Positions 53,718 through 64,000 of a DNA stretch of 64,000 nt are shown piece after piece (within the stretch, counting starts at the first letter, position 1; each line of letters opens with the position of its first letter). Position numbers and translations under genes: made by a program. Source of the DNA: Gracilaria domingensis (Eukaryota > Rhodophyta > Florideophyceae > Gracilariales > Gracilariaceae); assembly GCA_022539475.1 (NCBI GenBank), contig VCMS01000048.1, positions 1 to 64,000 of the forward strand, read 5' to 3'. The notes under the pieces were generated by a model. That model was given only the letters and a program-made list of their open reading frames with translations. It ran no database searches and had not been told where the DNA came from.

Positions 53718-56700
53718 ATGGCAAGCCGCGTGGGAAAGTATCTTCTGTTTGAAACCCTTGGCGAGGGCGCCTTCGGCAAGTAAGTTGTACATCTCCTCCC
53801 ACCAACCGTTACCCAAGCCCAGCCTCAAATCGCTGCACCTCGCCACATCCGGCGCGCTACTCAAAGATCATCCGTCCACCGTTTGATCAGCTCTGCTAAC
53901 CAATCTCGTCCGCACCATACCTCAAACGTTCTGCTACTCATCAGGGTCAAACTCGGCGTCCATGAAGAAACAGGAGAACAAGTTGCTGTCAAGATTATGG
54001 ACAAGAGCGATATCAAGGCGCAGGAGATGACGATGAACGTGCGCCGTGAAATCGCCATCATGAAGGCGCTCAAGCACCGTAATATCGTCAATCTCCGTCA
54101 GGTTCTTACCAGCCACACCAAGCTCTATATCGTCATGGATCTCGTCACTGGCGGTGAGTTGTTCACCAAGATCCTCAAGGAAGGAAAATTACCGGAGAAA
54201 GTCGCTCGTCGCTATTTTCAACAGCTTGTGGACGGCATCGAGTATTGCCATAGGCGCGGCGTATGTCACAGGGATCTTAAACCGGAGAACCTTCTCATTG
54301 ATGAGACCACTGGTGAACTCAAAATCACTGATTTCGGTTTGTCTGCAATGAAGGGCGCAAGCACCACGGAGGAGCTTCTTCACACGCAGTGCGGTAGCCC
54401 CAATTATTGTGCGCCAGAGATTATTGCTCACCACAAACAAGGCTATAATGGAGCCAAGGTTGATGCCTGGTCTTGTGGCATAATATTGTTTGCTCTACTT
54501 GCTGGCTTTTTACCTTTCTACGACGAGAACACACGAGTACTATATCGCATGATTCAGAAGGAAGACGTCAAGTTTCCTAAAAGGTTTCCGGAGGACGCAA
54601 GAGATCTTATTCTCTGCCTACTGCACAAAGATCCAGATAAGCGATACACACTTGCAGAAGCTAAGAAACACCGTTGGTTCGCTATTGATTACCAAGGTGA
54701 CGACGCTCCGTCAAAGGCTGGTGCGAGCCCACCCGTCAGTCGCAGACGCAAACGCGGTCACAGTCGCAGCAAGAGCACTGATCAGGGACCGCGCTCTCGC
54801 GAGCTTGACCTTCGAAAGAAGTCTGATAAGTCCGACACTGGGAGCACGGCGGGCAGCACGTCTGATGTTGTTACGAATCATGTGGAAGCCTCTCCTGTCC
54901 CCACGCAATCAAACGATCCTAATCCTCATGCTTCCTCGTCTTCCCAGCGCCCGCCAGTTCTGCCTCCAATGCGTGTGCCACACAGACCGGCTCAGCAGGC
55001 AATGCCTCCATTGCCTCCGCGAGTACCTCCCCCGCCGCCGTATAGCGCGGTGCAGCCACCTCGATCACCAGTGCGCGAAAAGGCCCCTGCGCCGCCGCCC
55101 ATTCTGCCCGTTGCTCCCGTCTCACATCACGTTGCTCCTTCGCCAAGGCCAGTTCCGCAATATAACGAGGTTGTTCGTCGACAGGTTGCCCAAGAGCCTT
55201 CGCCACCACAAGCACTAGTGACTCAAGCGTCACCACCACAACCTCCTCAGCCACCGGAGCCGCCTGTCATTCACCGTACTCCATTACCTCCCGTGTCGCA
55301 AGCCGTCGGCGCTTCCAGTTCTAGCCATGCACCTGTTGTATCCACCAGCGTTCAACCGAAAGAACCCCAGCGCACCTACCCGGCAGCACCCCCGCACAAC
55401 AGTGTTTATCATTCACCGGCACCACCTCCACCGCCCTTCCCAGCCCCGCATGAAGCCACTCCCACCTCTGATGTATCTGGGAGCAAACCTGCGATATCCG
55501 CTGCGAGCGATAGGAATTCGATGCCGAATGGAATATCAAATCCATCGCAGGCGTCCGCCCAATTCGGATCGGAAGATGCGAGTTCAAGCAGTCGTCCTGC
55601 GTCTATGCCACCCTTGAGTGCTGCACTTGCTGAAAGTGTAGCTAAACAAGCTGATATGAACAATGCGGTGTCATCAGATGTTCAAAATACGTTGAGTGAA
55701 GCAGTTTTGTCACCGAAGCCAGCAGATGTTAATGTGAGGGCTGCGTCCGTCACCCCTACGACTGCGGATGAGGTGGAAATACCAGCCGCTGGTGAAAAGA
55801 CCCAAGAGCCATCAAGTTACTCTCCTACTCCGACACACAAAAGCAAAGTGGAATACTGTCCATATTGCACCGCCACCATCATATCATTCTTCTATTGCAC
55901 CGGTTTCGACGCCTTCGACCCTGGCTGATGGTGATTCTTCTTGGATGAAGTTTCGGGGTGTTGGAAAAGAAGACGCTCCGAAGGTTACTAAACCCAAGCC
56001 TGTTGAAGAAAAACCGTCGAACCATGCGTCGGTTTCTTCAAATATTCCCGTCGATAAGGAACCTATTAGTACCGAGGCGGAAGAGGTCGAACGCCCGCTT
56101 TCTATCGTTGAACAACGCAGGAGGATGTACAACAAACTTGCGAACGAATCGGATTCTCCTGCTCCGATTCCAGACACTAGCTTTAGATCCTCTTCGGCAA
56201 AGTCTATGAGTACGTCATCATCAAGACAGGAGTCGTCCAGACCACGTGCATCCCGTTATGATGACCGACCAGAAACATCTGCGATCAAGGGATATCCAAC
56301 TTCAGCCGTAAGTGCTGAATCTGGCATTAGTCCCGAGGATAGCCATCAAGAAGTTATCCAGAACGAGTCGTCAAGCGAGGATGTCGGTACGAGCTCCGTT
56401 TCCTCCCACCTCTGCGAAAACGGGGCGGAAGCGCCATTGAAGAACGAGTATGCACAGCCGGGCTCAACGACAAAGACTGAATCTGCTCCACTAACATCCG
56501 AAGGTTTCATTGAGACCAAGCATTCATCTAACGATTTGCCATCGCAAGGAAACACGGCGACTGAGGAAGCGACTGAGAACGAGACTGGTCAAACTGTTAC
56601 GCAAGCCCTCGTATCTGCGGAAGAAGAATCGGAAGTTCCGCTTAAGGAGCGACTTGCCGCCGCAGTAGCGAGGTATCGCCGAATTTTCAAGCTTGGCAAC

Positions 56701-58509
56701 AGTATTGGAATCACTTCTTCCCCAAGCTTCTCATCGAACAAGAATAGTTCACTTCCATCTGCCAATACCGTAGATACTGCTCATGGAGATGGGTACATGA
56801 TATCTAGGAGCACCTTTTTCAATCGTGCGAAAGCTGTGACTGGAGCATGGGGCATTATTCTCACTCAGAACCTCATTGAAGACAGCGACTCCGAAGATGA
56901 GGGCCCCCAAGTGAAGGAGCATGAGCTTCGAGCCTTTAGCCGGCTTCTTGACTTCTGGGACAATCGCAGAGCAAGTGCAAGCCACGCAAATAGTGGTGAG
57001 GTCATCCTGGATGATGAAGAAGCCTCACCCTTATCGGAAGAGGATATCATTGATATTCAGTCCCTCTTACAAAAGCTTGAACCAAAGCAAGTTGAAGATG
57101 ACGTTAGTGAAATTGAAGATGAAGCTGCGGAAGCCGAGGGGGATACTGCAAGCATCTGTCCCGTTCCTGAAGAGGCAGTGGAGACCGGAGGGCCTGTTGC
57201 TCAGGGAAATCGCGTGGTTGGTTTCGATTTACCCAACAGCTCTCAAGGCGTTGAGGTTAAACCTATTGTGTCTTTCACTGATGCGGTTGTTAGTCATTCA
57301 CCGTTGCGAGAGACCCAAGTTGTAGCATTTGGGGATACTTCAGAAGCAGTGTCTAGCACAGCGCCCGCTTCAGTCCCTCCACCTCCGCCGCCGCCGCCGC
57401 CGCCACCGCCACCACCCTCTTCGAGGCCTTCTAGGTCATCAGCGCCTGCACCACCACCGCCTCCACCGACGTTACCTCCTTCGCCGTCATCCCGGAACAC
57501 AGGTTTAGGCGTAGGCACATGGTCATCGAGGCCTGCCCCACCTCCTCCGCCTCCGCCTCCAACATATTCGCATACGGTTGGTAGTGAGGCCAAGAACGCC
57601 GTAAAGATGAATAATAACACTGAAGCGGTCTCATCACCGGATGTTGAATCACCTAAAGTGAACGAGAAGATAATGTCGACCCCCGGAGCAGGGAATATAA
57701 CCTTCCCGGATTTGGAGGTTCCTGCGACATCAACTAAGGGACAGAAGGTGAATGTTCCACAACAGCCCGAGCGAAGGCGTATGGTTGTCACGGAATCAAC
57801 GCTGAGGGACCCCTTTAGACCTCAACCCCCTACAGCTCAACCAGTGGTATCTCGGAACAGTGACGCTAGTTCTAGTGCCATGGATCCGGACATTGAGTCC
57901 AGGGTCCGGCAAGACACTGATGCAGCCATAAAGCGAGGAGGGCGGGCTCCGCAGCGCTGGAATACCGACAAGGGTGGGAAGAAGGTGCGTCGTAAGAGTT
58001 CAACACATACTCCGGAGAAAGGCATCGACTACCGTTCCACATTGTCAAGAGACTCAGACTCCGTTGTAGATTCAAAACCTGGAAGAACAGATGGTCCAAC
58101 AAGCAGCAAAGCTAGTCATCGGAAATCACCGTCTAGAGATGAACACGCAACGAGAGGTCTATTTACTCTTGGAATGTTTAATCGGCGTCGAAGTTCTGTC
58201 ATGACCAGCTTTGAGTCAGAACTCGCCCCAGAACAGTGCATGCTTGAACTAGGACGGACACTGATGGCAATGGACTGCGACGTACTCATGAAGAGGGGAG
58301 AGACAAAAATGAAATGCGAAGCACCCCTAAGGAACGTTAAGCTCTCGCTCAGTATACTTTGTACCCATCAGAATGGAATGTCCAACGTTCAATTCAGAAG
58401 GGGCAAAAGGGATAGGTCAAACATAGACTCGAAAGAGTTTTACGACTTCTGCCAAGTGGTTCAATATCGGTATCAAGAGCGTATTAAGGCTTCCTCGCAA
58501 CGGTCGTAG
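53718..58509 (+). CDS. Large AMPK/SnRK-like kinase with polyproline linker and KA1-like tail
   Basis: Exon 1 is 53718-53779 and a 165-base intron (GTAAGT donor) leads to 53945, restoring GEGAFGK-VKLGVHEETG. The kinase domain (about 6-265) has VAVKIMDKSD, HRDLKPENLL (near 129), ITDFGLSAMK (near 150) and activation loop LLHTQCGSPNYCAPE, closest to the AMPK/SnRK/CIPK group. About 1100 disordered, Pro/Ser-rich residues follow, including a run of 14 prolines (near 57380-57420). The last 80 residues (CDVLMKRGETKMKCEAPLRN onward) look like a KA1/AMPK C-terminal module. The coding frame switches near 55850. A 103-base intron, 55848-55950 (AAA|GTGGAA ... GAAG|TTT), is phase 0 and joins the frames (1507 residues), but its donor is weak; a frameshift or sequence error is the alternative. 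Expected targets are unknown. Confidence 0.85.
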
Positions 58510-59153
58510 ATTCCATTGTTGAACATGGTTTCGGCTCAAGATCTCGTGTAGAAGGATATATACGGGCGTGCCCAGTAAAATGTTTTGGACAACACCGGTG
58601 CGGCGTACTCTACGGATATCTATTACATACATGAAAACTGATTACGCATGTGAACGTCCACAAGGGGAGTGTTCCCGAAAACCCCTACGATTTCGTTTCG
58701 TATCATGTCCCAAGGAGGAATATTGTCGGACCTCCTAATAAACATAGATAACTTTCGAACCTCATCTCGTAAAGAAACATTATCCCTCAGTGGAACACTC
58801 ATTGAACGCATGGAAAACCAGGTATTGGTAGACATCTTGCTTAGGTTCGAACTTAGAACCATTTCGCGACCAAGCCGTAGGCGACCGCTTCAAGAGAAAA
58901 CCTCCTTGTGAACGATTAAGGCAATAATAGCCCTTGATTTCTCATTGAGATTGTACTGTGTCGATAAGCAATTCCTTCAGCGTGTATGCACAGAACGCCT
59001 GGGAACCGCCTTGACTCCGAAACGCCCTCAGATACAGGTTGTTAGGATGCGCTCCGATCAGCGGTATGAAGCACGAACATTCATGTAGTCCACGTATATG
59101 GCTGACAACTTTCAAAGTCGCGATATCTGAAGATCTCGTCTTCGGAAAAAGAT
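58510..59153. other. Convergent intergenic region
   Basis: Between the kinase (+) and SEC22 (-) 3' ends. Minus-strand frames at 58623-58862 and 58942-59181 (the second overlaps the SEC22 end) have no recognised similarity and are not called. Confidence 0.45.
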
Positions 59154-60057
59154 TCACCTTAACCTTCGAGTAATGAGCCATACCATGACTACAACCACCA
59201 CCACGATTCCTACGGGTGCGTATTGCCTTACAATACGCATTCGATTTGCATGTTTCGCTTGCGCCGCATATCTTTTGGACTCCTGAGCAAGTCTCGTAGA
59301 CTTTTGTGCGACATCTTCGGATTAATCACGTGGTTAAATACACACTCGCAGTCAGAGAAATGTTATCGCTCGATAGTCAACGCAACTTTTGATTCTTCGC
59401 ATTACTTACTCTCCAACCTTTCTCCTCGTGAGATGACCTCATTAATGTTCTTGGTCATTATCGAGTGCACGTCTTTGAGCTCTGAATTGAGCTTTTGCAG
59501 GTTCCTCTGCGTCTTGGAATCATTGTACACTTTCTTCGTCTTTTGAATAAAGGTGTCGAAGCGAATGAACTCGTATGGCCTAGAGGCTGCTTGAACCTGC
59601 TTTCCGTAGACTTGGAAAAACTCTTTACGAAGCTCATCAAGATAATCGAATGCTAGGCGTTTCGGGTAAGCTCGTTCAGTCAATGTGAGAATACAGACGC
59701 CCGACGAGAGTACGTAATGAAAACAAAAGTAAGGTCCCGATTCGACTGTTACATATTCATCTTTTTGATGGCTTGAAGTGAGATTGTTCTGTGAAGATGC
59801 CAAAGATCTCACCAGCTTCTTCGCCTGTCTTTCATACGTCTCGAGCTGAGATGAAAGGAGTAAGTTAGTAACGCTGCACTTAGCTCAGCAACGCTGCATA
59901 TGCACATGATCTGTTCACCGTTAAACCTTCAAAGCATGGATGAGACGCCTGATATTGCCGTACGCACCTCTTTCGCGTAAGCGTCCTTTTCGTCTGCCAT
60001 TGAAGCGGCAAGCGGAAGGCCATCTATGAGGCGTGCTATGAGTGTCACTTTCGGCAT
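59154..60057 (-). CDS. SEC22: SEC22-type R-SNARE, three exons
   Basis: Exon 1 is 60057-59968 (MPKVTLIARLIDGLPLAASM to AKE). A 122-base intron follows with a GTGCGT donor. Exon 2 is 59845-59410. A 95-base intron (59409-59315, GTAAGT donor) follows, then exon 3, 59314-59154. The total is 228 residues with no frame conflict. The longin domain includes FHYVLSSGVCILTLTERAYP and KRLAFDYLDELRKEF. SRPYEFIRFDTFIQKTKKVY leads to the SNARE helix (LNSELKDVHSIMTKNINEVI, RGERLE-NVAQKSTRLAQES) with the R-SNARE Arg. The tail anchor is YAPVGIVVVVVVMVWLI. SEC22 drives ER-Golgi fusion in both directions. Only the middle exon is visible as a long frame; the outer exons were found by splicing. Confidence 0.93.
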
Positions 60058-61744
60058 TATAGCAAAGCTAAGAGTCCCCTGCTACGCCGAGAGGGTCGTT
60101 AAACAGACCAGAAAGAACGAAGGAAAGCACTAGGACAGCAAGACTAGTATACTTGGAAACGCAGGGACACCCTGACCCGCGCAGGTGGCGTATGATGATG
60201 GCAGTGCAAATGGCGCATCGTTGTCGACGTTTTCTGCTCAATCAACTCATCCAGAGGAGACCCATGTGCGTGCCAATTGGCGTAAGGTAATTCGCCCTGG
60301 AGAACGATCAGTTTCCTCATACAAATTGTTGGATTTTCTAGAAATGGAGTTCGCATTTGGAATTAATTCGTCAGTGTCAGTCTGACAGGTTGACAGCCGG
60401 ACTCACACCAGGACAGACACTACGTGTAAATAATCTTTTCTATTTTCATATCCAAAAGAAATTTCATGTACTACTAGAGGTAATTTGGAAGTTCTACGAA
60501 ATATCACTTGAAAACAACTAATATTCAATACCACGACAACCAATCTTCACTGGTCTATTTGAAACTTATTTCATTGGTTCCAGTGATTATTTATCATACA
60601 TATGTATTTTGAGATATATGTATGACAATAATCGACGTAGACCAAGAGGTGAAACACATGCGTTAGAAGTAAGTCGAGTGGAAATGAAGTAGAAGCAATA
60701 GAAGCGATAAGAACTATTCTTTCCACTGCAACTAAGAGAGCAAATTTTGCTTGCACCCGGGCCTGGAAAGAAAATATCCTTTGGAGCTTGTCATGTTACA
60801 CTCAAGGAAGGAATGCACAGCATCTTTTCTGTTGCTCACAAAACGAAGGTCGAACATGCAGTACCAGGTTGTTGGTTCTACACTGCAAAATAAGGAAAAA
60901 TGAAAGACATGATTGATGTATTGTGATCATCAGCAACCGGTGTGCGCGTAACAAAGGAACCAAATTTGGTGGCTGTGAATCGATCGATAGTGTGGAACCA
61001 TGGACCACCAAGACCCCTCGGTAGAACCAAAGGAACATTCATGAGGAACCGAAGCGCCCATGGCACAGAAACTTACAGCCATGTCGGCTTACAGTTCCAA
61101 ACAATCCTCATTTTTGAACGTGTTTTCACGTTCCTGACTTGGTTCCTGCGGATCGTTCCTCCGACAGCGTCTTTTTGGCACCCGATCATTACTTTGGAAC
61201 GGACAAAACGGTCCCTGAGGAACGCCCATCAGCACCTCAGGTACAATGCTCCACTTCCCGATGATGGACGTGGTTAAAGGTTTTGGAGGGGTAACAAGTT
61301 ATGTTTTCGTTTTGCACTAGTACGTGTAGCCATGGGTGTATTTGAAGAACGTAACATCAAGCTCAATAAAATAACATCCTTATGTAAGCTCTTCCAGAAA
61401 TTTCCAAAGATGACCGCGGCCCCTTCAGATTCCGATGCGCAGGGGGCACTAATCCACTTCGTGGATTCTAGAAACAGACGGGTGCGAATCTATCCTGTTT
61501 TCCTGATAATTTTGAGCAGTTTGTCGGCGTCGGCAATCGCGCTGCGAGAAGCGGTCGATCTGCCTATAATCTTATTGATCCGTTTGATTCTCGTTGCACC
61601 CGTATTTAACTCGATCATCGACACCAATGCCAGCAACGCACGACGCGCTTGTCTATGCTTCTCTCCCTCGTTCTTGCCGTGCTGCGTGCTGCCCGCCGTC
61701 CGTCCATACGTGCAGACTGCTCTATATTGCCTGCGTTCCCTTGA
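60058..61744. other. Divergent region with dispersed repeat
   Basis: Upstream of SEC22 (-) and FKBP (+). Bases 60400-60700 are AT-rich with no gene. A repeat copy lies at 60990-61140. Open frames at 60942-61277 and 61332-61766 have no recognisable domain and fall in the repeat or FKBP leader. Confidence 0.5.
60990..61140. repeat. Dispersed repeat, copy B
   Basis: Related to 22345-22530 in the same orientation. The best-conserved block is CGGCTTACAGT..(C)AAACAATCCTCATTTTTGA.CGTGTTTT. Downstream, to about 61240, several GTTCC/GGAAC units in both orientations suggest that the element continues. Confidence 0.55.
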
Positions 61745-63562
61745 ATGCCCAATTGTGGAAAACTGAAGATGACAAAGGAAGGCATTACAACCGAGACCTC
61801 CAAGCCCACCCCGGACTCTGAGTTTTCTCAGTCTGGTGACCTTACAGGGGACGGAGGCGTCGTCAAAGAGATTCTCACCCACGGCGAAAACGCGTGGCAG
61901 AAGCCAGAAGATGGCGACGATGTATCCATGCATTATAGGGGCACTTTGCTCGACGGCACTGAGTTTGATAGCAGCTATGAGCGCAACACACCCTTCACAT
62001 TCAAGCTTGGGGACGGAAAAGTCATCAAGGGTTGGGATATCGTTGGCAAGACCATGGCTAAAGGAGAGAAGGCAAAAGTGACCCTCAAGCCCGAATATGC
62101 TTATGGGGAAAACGGATCGCCCCCAAAGATTCCTGCCAATGCAACTTTGATGTTTGAGATGGAGCTACTTTCATGGACTAGTAGACGAGATGTGTTCGGC
62201 GACGGCCTTGTTGTAAAGAGCGAAATTGCTGCCGGAGATGGATGGGAGCGACCCGGTAAGCTTGATGAGATCACCCTAGGCGTTGTCTGCACCGAGACGG
62301 ATCCAGACACAAAGAGCACTCGCACAGAGTTGTACAGTGGAGAAGTCACCTTTACAAACGGAAGCGGACAAGTACCCCCTGCCTGGGAGAAAGTAGTGTC
62401 AGACATGAAAAAGGACGCTGTTTTAAGCCTCGTTTGTCGTGGTTCTCACGTGTCCGGGCCTGGTATCACGTACGTTCCTGAAGGCACAGAATGTGTTCAA
62501 TTCAAGTTGACCATGAAGTCGTGGAAGAAGGTTGAAGATATCCACCATGATGGTTCTCTCGTCAAGAAAGTCCTTGTGGAGGGCGAAGGTTGGGAGCGAC
62601 CAAATGATGGCTCGGTTGTTACCGTAGCGGCAAAATTCTACCAACCTGCGATGGACTCGAGCTTATTAGTTCCTCCGCCTGAGGGCGATCCGTACCTCTC
62701 GATAGAGGAGCTCACTTTTAAAGTTGGGGATGGCGTTGTCGTTGACGGTCTAGATCGCGTTGTGCAGTCCATGAAGAAAGAAGAAAAAGCCCTCGTCATG
62801 ATCCACCCGAGGCATGCTTTCGAAACAGCACCCGATCTACTCACTGCGGAGTTGTCTGACAAGGGAGTGACAAAGGAGTCTAGGTTACTAGTCCATCTAA
62901 CGATATCCAATTTCGAAAAGGCGAAAGATGTATGGAGCATGTCTAATGAAGAAAAACTAGAAGAGATGAAGGCTAGGAAACAAATCGGGAATGAGCTCTT
63001 CAAGAAAAGTAGGTATCCGGCAGCGCAGAAGTCGTATGATCGTGCAGTAGCATTTTTCGACTCCCCGACATCTGAACTAAGTCCGGAGCTCAAGACGAAG
63101 GTTAACGAGCTTCTCGTCCAATGTCATATCAACTTGGCCGTCTGCTTGGACCGTATGGGAGACACTCAGAAGGTGATGAATCATTGCAAGAAAGCCCTCG
63201 AAATTGCTCCGTCGAATATAAAGGCCCTTTATCGCCAGGGCTGTGCCTATCTCAACATGGACGACTTCTACAATGCCAGTTCCACTTTAAAGTATGCACT
63301 ACAACTAAGCCCTGGAAATGTAGATCTTCGGCGAAAGTTGAAAGAAGTTAAGTCGAAGCAACTAGCTCAGGACGCTGCGGACAAGAAATTATATTCAAAT
63401 CTTTTTGGCAGGTTAAGCAAGATGGAGGAAAAGGAAAACAAGAAGGGTGGCTTTCAAGAGAATGGTCACTCCAACCTCTCCGCGACGAATGTGGAGAAGG
63501 AACCGCAGAAATCGGAGGATGTTGAAATGAAGGAAGCTCCAGCTGTCGGAGAGAACAAGTAA
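61745..63562 (+). CDS. Multi-domain FKBP peptidyl-prolyl isomerase with TPRs
   Basis: The protein is 605 residues, single exon. FKBP domain 1 (about 40-145) keeps the catalytic pocket: SMHYRGTLLDGTEFDSSYER, PFTFKLGDGKVIKGWD, KPEYAYGENGSPPKIPANAT. Domains 2 (150-262) and 3 (268-395) keep the fold but not the pocket. Three TPR units follow (about 405-530; GNELFKKSRYPAAQKSYDRA, CHINLAVCLDRMG, KALYRQGCAYLNM), which in FKBP52 and plant ROF1 bind the Hsp90 C-terminus. The tail is acidic/Lys-rich with KMEEKENKK. The likely role is Hsp90 co-chaperone in cytosol or nucleus. Two Met choices at 61745 and 61769; the first is used. Confidence 0.94.
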   Translation: MPNCGKLKMTKEGITTETSKPTPDSEFSQSGDLTGDGGVVKEILTHGENAWQKPEDGDDVSMHYRGTLLDGTEFDSSYERNTPFTFKLGDGKVIKGWDIVGKTMAKGEKAKVTLKPEYAYGENGSPPKIPANATLMFEMELLSWTSRRDVFGDGLVVKSEIAAGDGWERPGKLDEITLGVVCTETDPDTKSTRTELYSGEVTFTNGSGQVPPAWEKVVSDMKKDAVLSLVCRGSHVSGPGITYVPEGTECVQFKLTMKSWKKVEDIHHDGSLVKKVLVEGEGWERPNDGSVVTVAAKFYQPAMDSSLLVPPPEGDPYLSIEELTFKVGDGVVVDGLDRVVQSMKKEEKALVMIHPRHAFETAPDLLTAELSDKGVTKESRLLVHLTISNFEKAKDVWSMSNEEKLEEMKARKQIGNELFKKSRYPAAQKSYDRAVAFFDSPTSELSPELKTKVNELLVQCHINLAVCLDRMGDTQKVMNHCKKALEIAPSNIKALYRQGCAYLNMDDFYNASSTLKYALQLSPGNVDLRRKLKEVKSKQLAQDAADKKLYSNLFGRLSKMEEKENKKGGFQENGHSNLSATNVEKEPQKSEDVEMKEAPAVGENK

Positions 63563-63899
63563 CAACCAAATCCATTAAAAGTTCAAGAGCGTGTCCTTGT
63601 CTGGTTGACGATGTTTCCCGTGATAAAGTAGGGACAGGTAGCAGGATTTAGGATAGGCTGGAAGTATAACTCAAGGTAAAGCCTTATGTAAGAACCGAGC
63701 TTGGAGATTTACGTGAGAACGCTATCGGAACAGCGTGAAATTAGCGCGCATGGGAGCGAGAATCATTCGCTCGCAGAAAGGGTGATCATCTCCCTTTCGT
63801 TTTGCATTGCATGGTATGCAACGCACACGACATTATAAGAGCGTTGCTATGGGGGCAAGCGGCTGTCGCAGAGGCCGGCGTGGGAAATTCCAGGACGTG
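63563..63899. other. Intergenic, no gene seen
   Basis: 3' region of the FKBP gene; nothing recognisable. Confidence 0.4.
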
Positions 63900-64000
63900 T
63901 TACGATTTAGTTTCAGCAACATTCTCCTCTGCCGTCCACTTTTTCTCCTTCGCCCGAAACCATATTGTGGAAACAAGGGCGATGAGCAACCCTGTCAAGC
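63900..64000 (-). CDS. Partial C-terminus of a possible membrane protein
   Basis: The minus strand reads LTGLLIALVSTIWFRAKEKK and then a short charged tail (WTAEENVAETKS) to a TAA stop at 63900-63902. A final membrane helix followed by a short cytosolic tail is typical of transporters. Only 33 codons are visible, so the family cannot be named and the call may be chance. It would be convergent with the FKBP gene. Confidence 0.3.
   Translation of the reverse strand, partial: LTGLLIALVSTIWFRAKEKKWTAEENVAETKS

Noticed and set aside
52480-53752. 330-345 codon open frames on both strands before the kinase
   Set aside because: CpG-rich promoter sequence; no ATG context, no domain, and the kinase's first exon lies inside the region in a different frame.
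54919-55254. Antisense ORFs within the kinase's proline-rich part
   Set aside because: Shadows of the biased CC/GCC codons on the coding strand.
58623-59181. Two minus-strand ORFs after SEC22
   Set aside because: No recognised similarity; one overlaps the SEC22 coding end by 28 bases and both fit 3' flank.
60185-60385. 66-codon ORF upstream of SEC22
   Set aside because: No ATG at its start and no similarity; it lies in the promoter region.

Overview
The window is nuclear DNA of an intron-poor eukaryote. Host genes are compact and mostly uninterrupted. The few introns are short (75-165 nt) with GT...AG ends, and they occur in Rab2, actin, a homocysteine methyltransferase, an AMPK/SnRK-like kinase and SEC22. 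Several promoters are very GC-rich and CpG-rich. The gene set (Tousled-like kinase, NIPA-type Mg transporter, SnRK/CIPK-like kinase, three-domain FKBP with TPRs, a probably plastid-targeted cyanobacterial-style membrane protein, divergent conventional actin plus cofilin) fits a unicellular red alga of the Porphyridium kind best. This is inference; another intron-poor photosynthetic eukaryote is possible.

Layout. 1-11738 is an LTR retrotransposon of the Ty3/Gypsy chromovirus type lying on the minus strand, with its left LTR cut by the window start. It carries gag, pol, a separate chromodomain ORF and an unusual plus-strand (antisense) open region between pol and the left LTR. It sits inside a hAT DNA transposon, whose transposase gene (11734-13998) now ends on a stop codon supplied by the LTR. 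Next come two neighbouring NFACT-R domain genes (15.1-17.6 kb), a Tousled-like kinase (18.9-20.9 kb) and a RidA-like gene. A 3.6 kb gene-free stretch (22.2-25.9 kb) follows, holding a dispersed repeat, two abutting near-perfect palindromes and a hAT-type MITE.

From 25.9 kb the window is ordinary host territory: NIPA transporter, Rab2, transportin-1, plastid-type membrane protein, SDR, SGNH hydrolase, glycine-cleavage T-protein, actin, homocysteine S-methyltransferase, BAH-domain protein with a SUMO-interaction-like motif, cofilin, a large AMPK/SnRK-like kinase with a polyproline linker and KA1-like tail, SEC22 R-SNARE, FKBP-TPR, and the edge of one more gene. There are no operons. Genes are often divergent across GC-rich promoters (Rab2/transportin, GcvT/actin) or convergent. 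Rab2 and SEC22 serve ER-Golgi traffic, actin and cofilin the cytoskeleton, and transportin nuclear import.

A recurring promoter style is visible: a CpG-rich core, sometimes with CCAAT boxes, followed by a sense-strand pyrimidine-rich leader just upstream of the ATG. Clear TATAAAAG boxes precede actin and the first NFACT-R gene. The most unusual items are the antisense region and tripled polypurine motif of the chromovirus, the twin palindromes, the NFACT-R pair, and the kinase's mid-gene frame switch.
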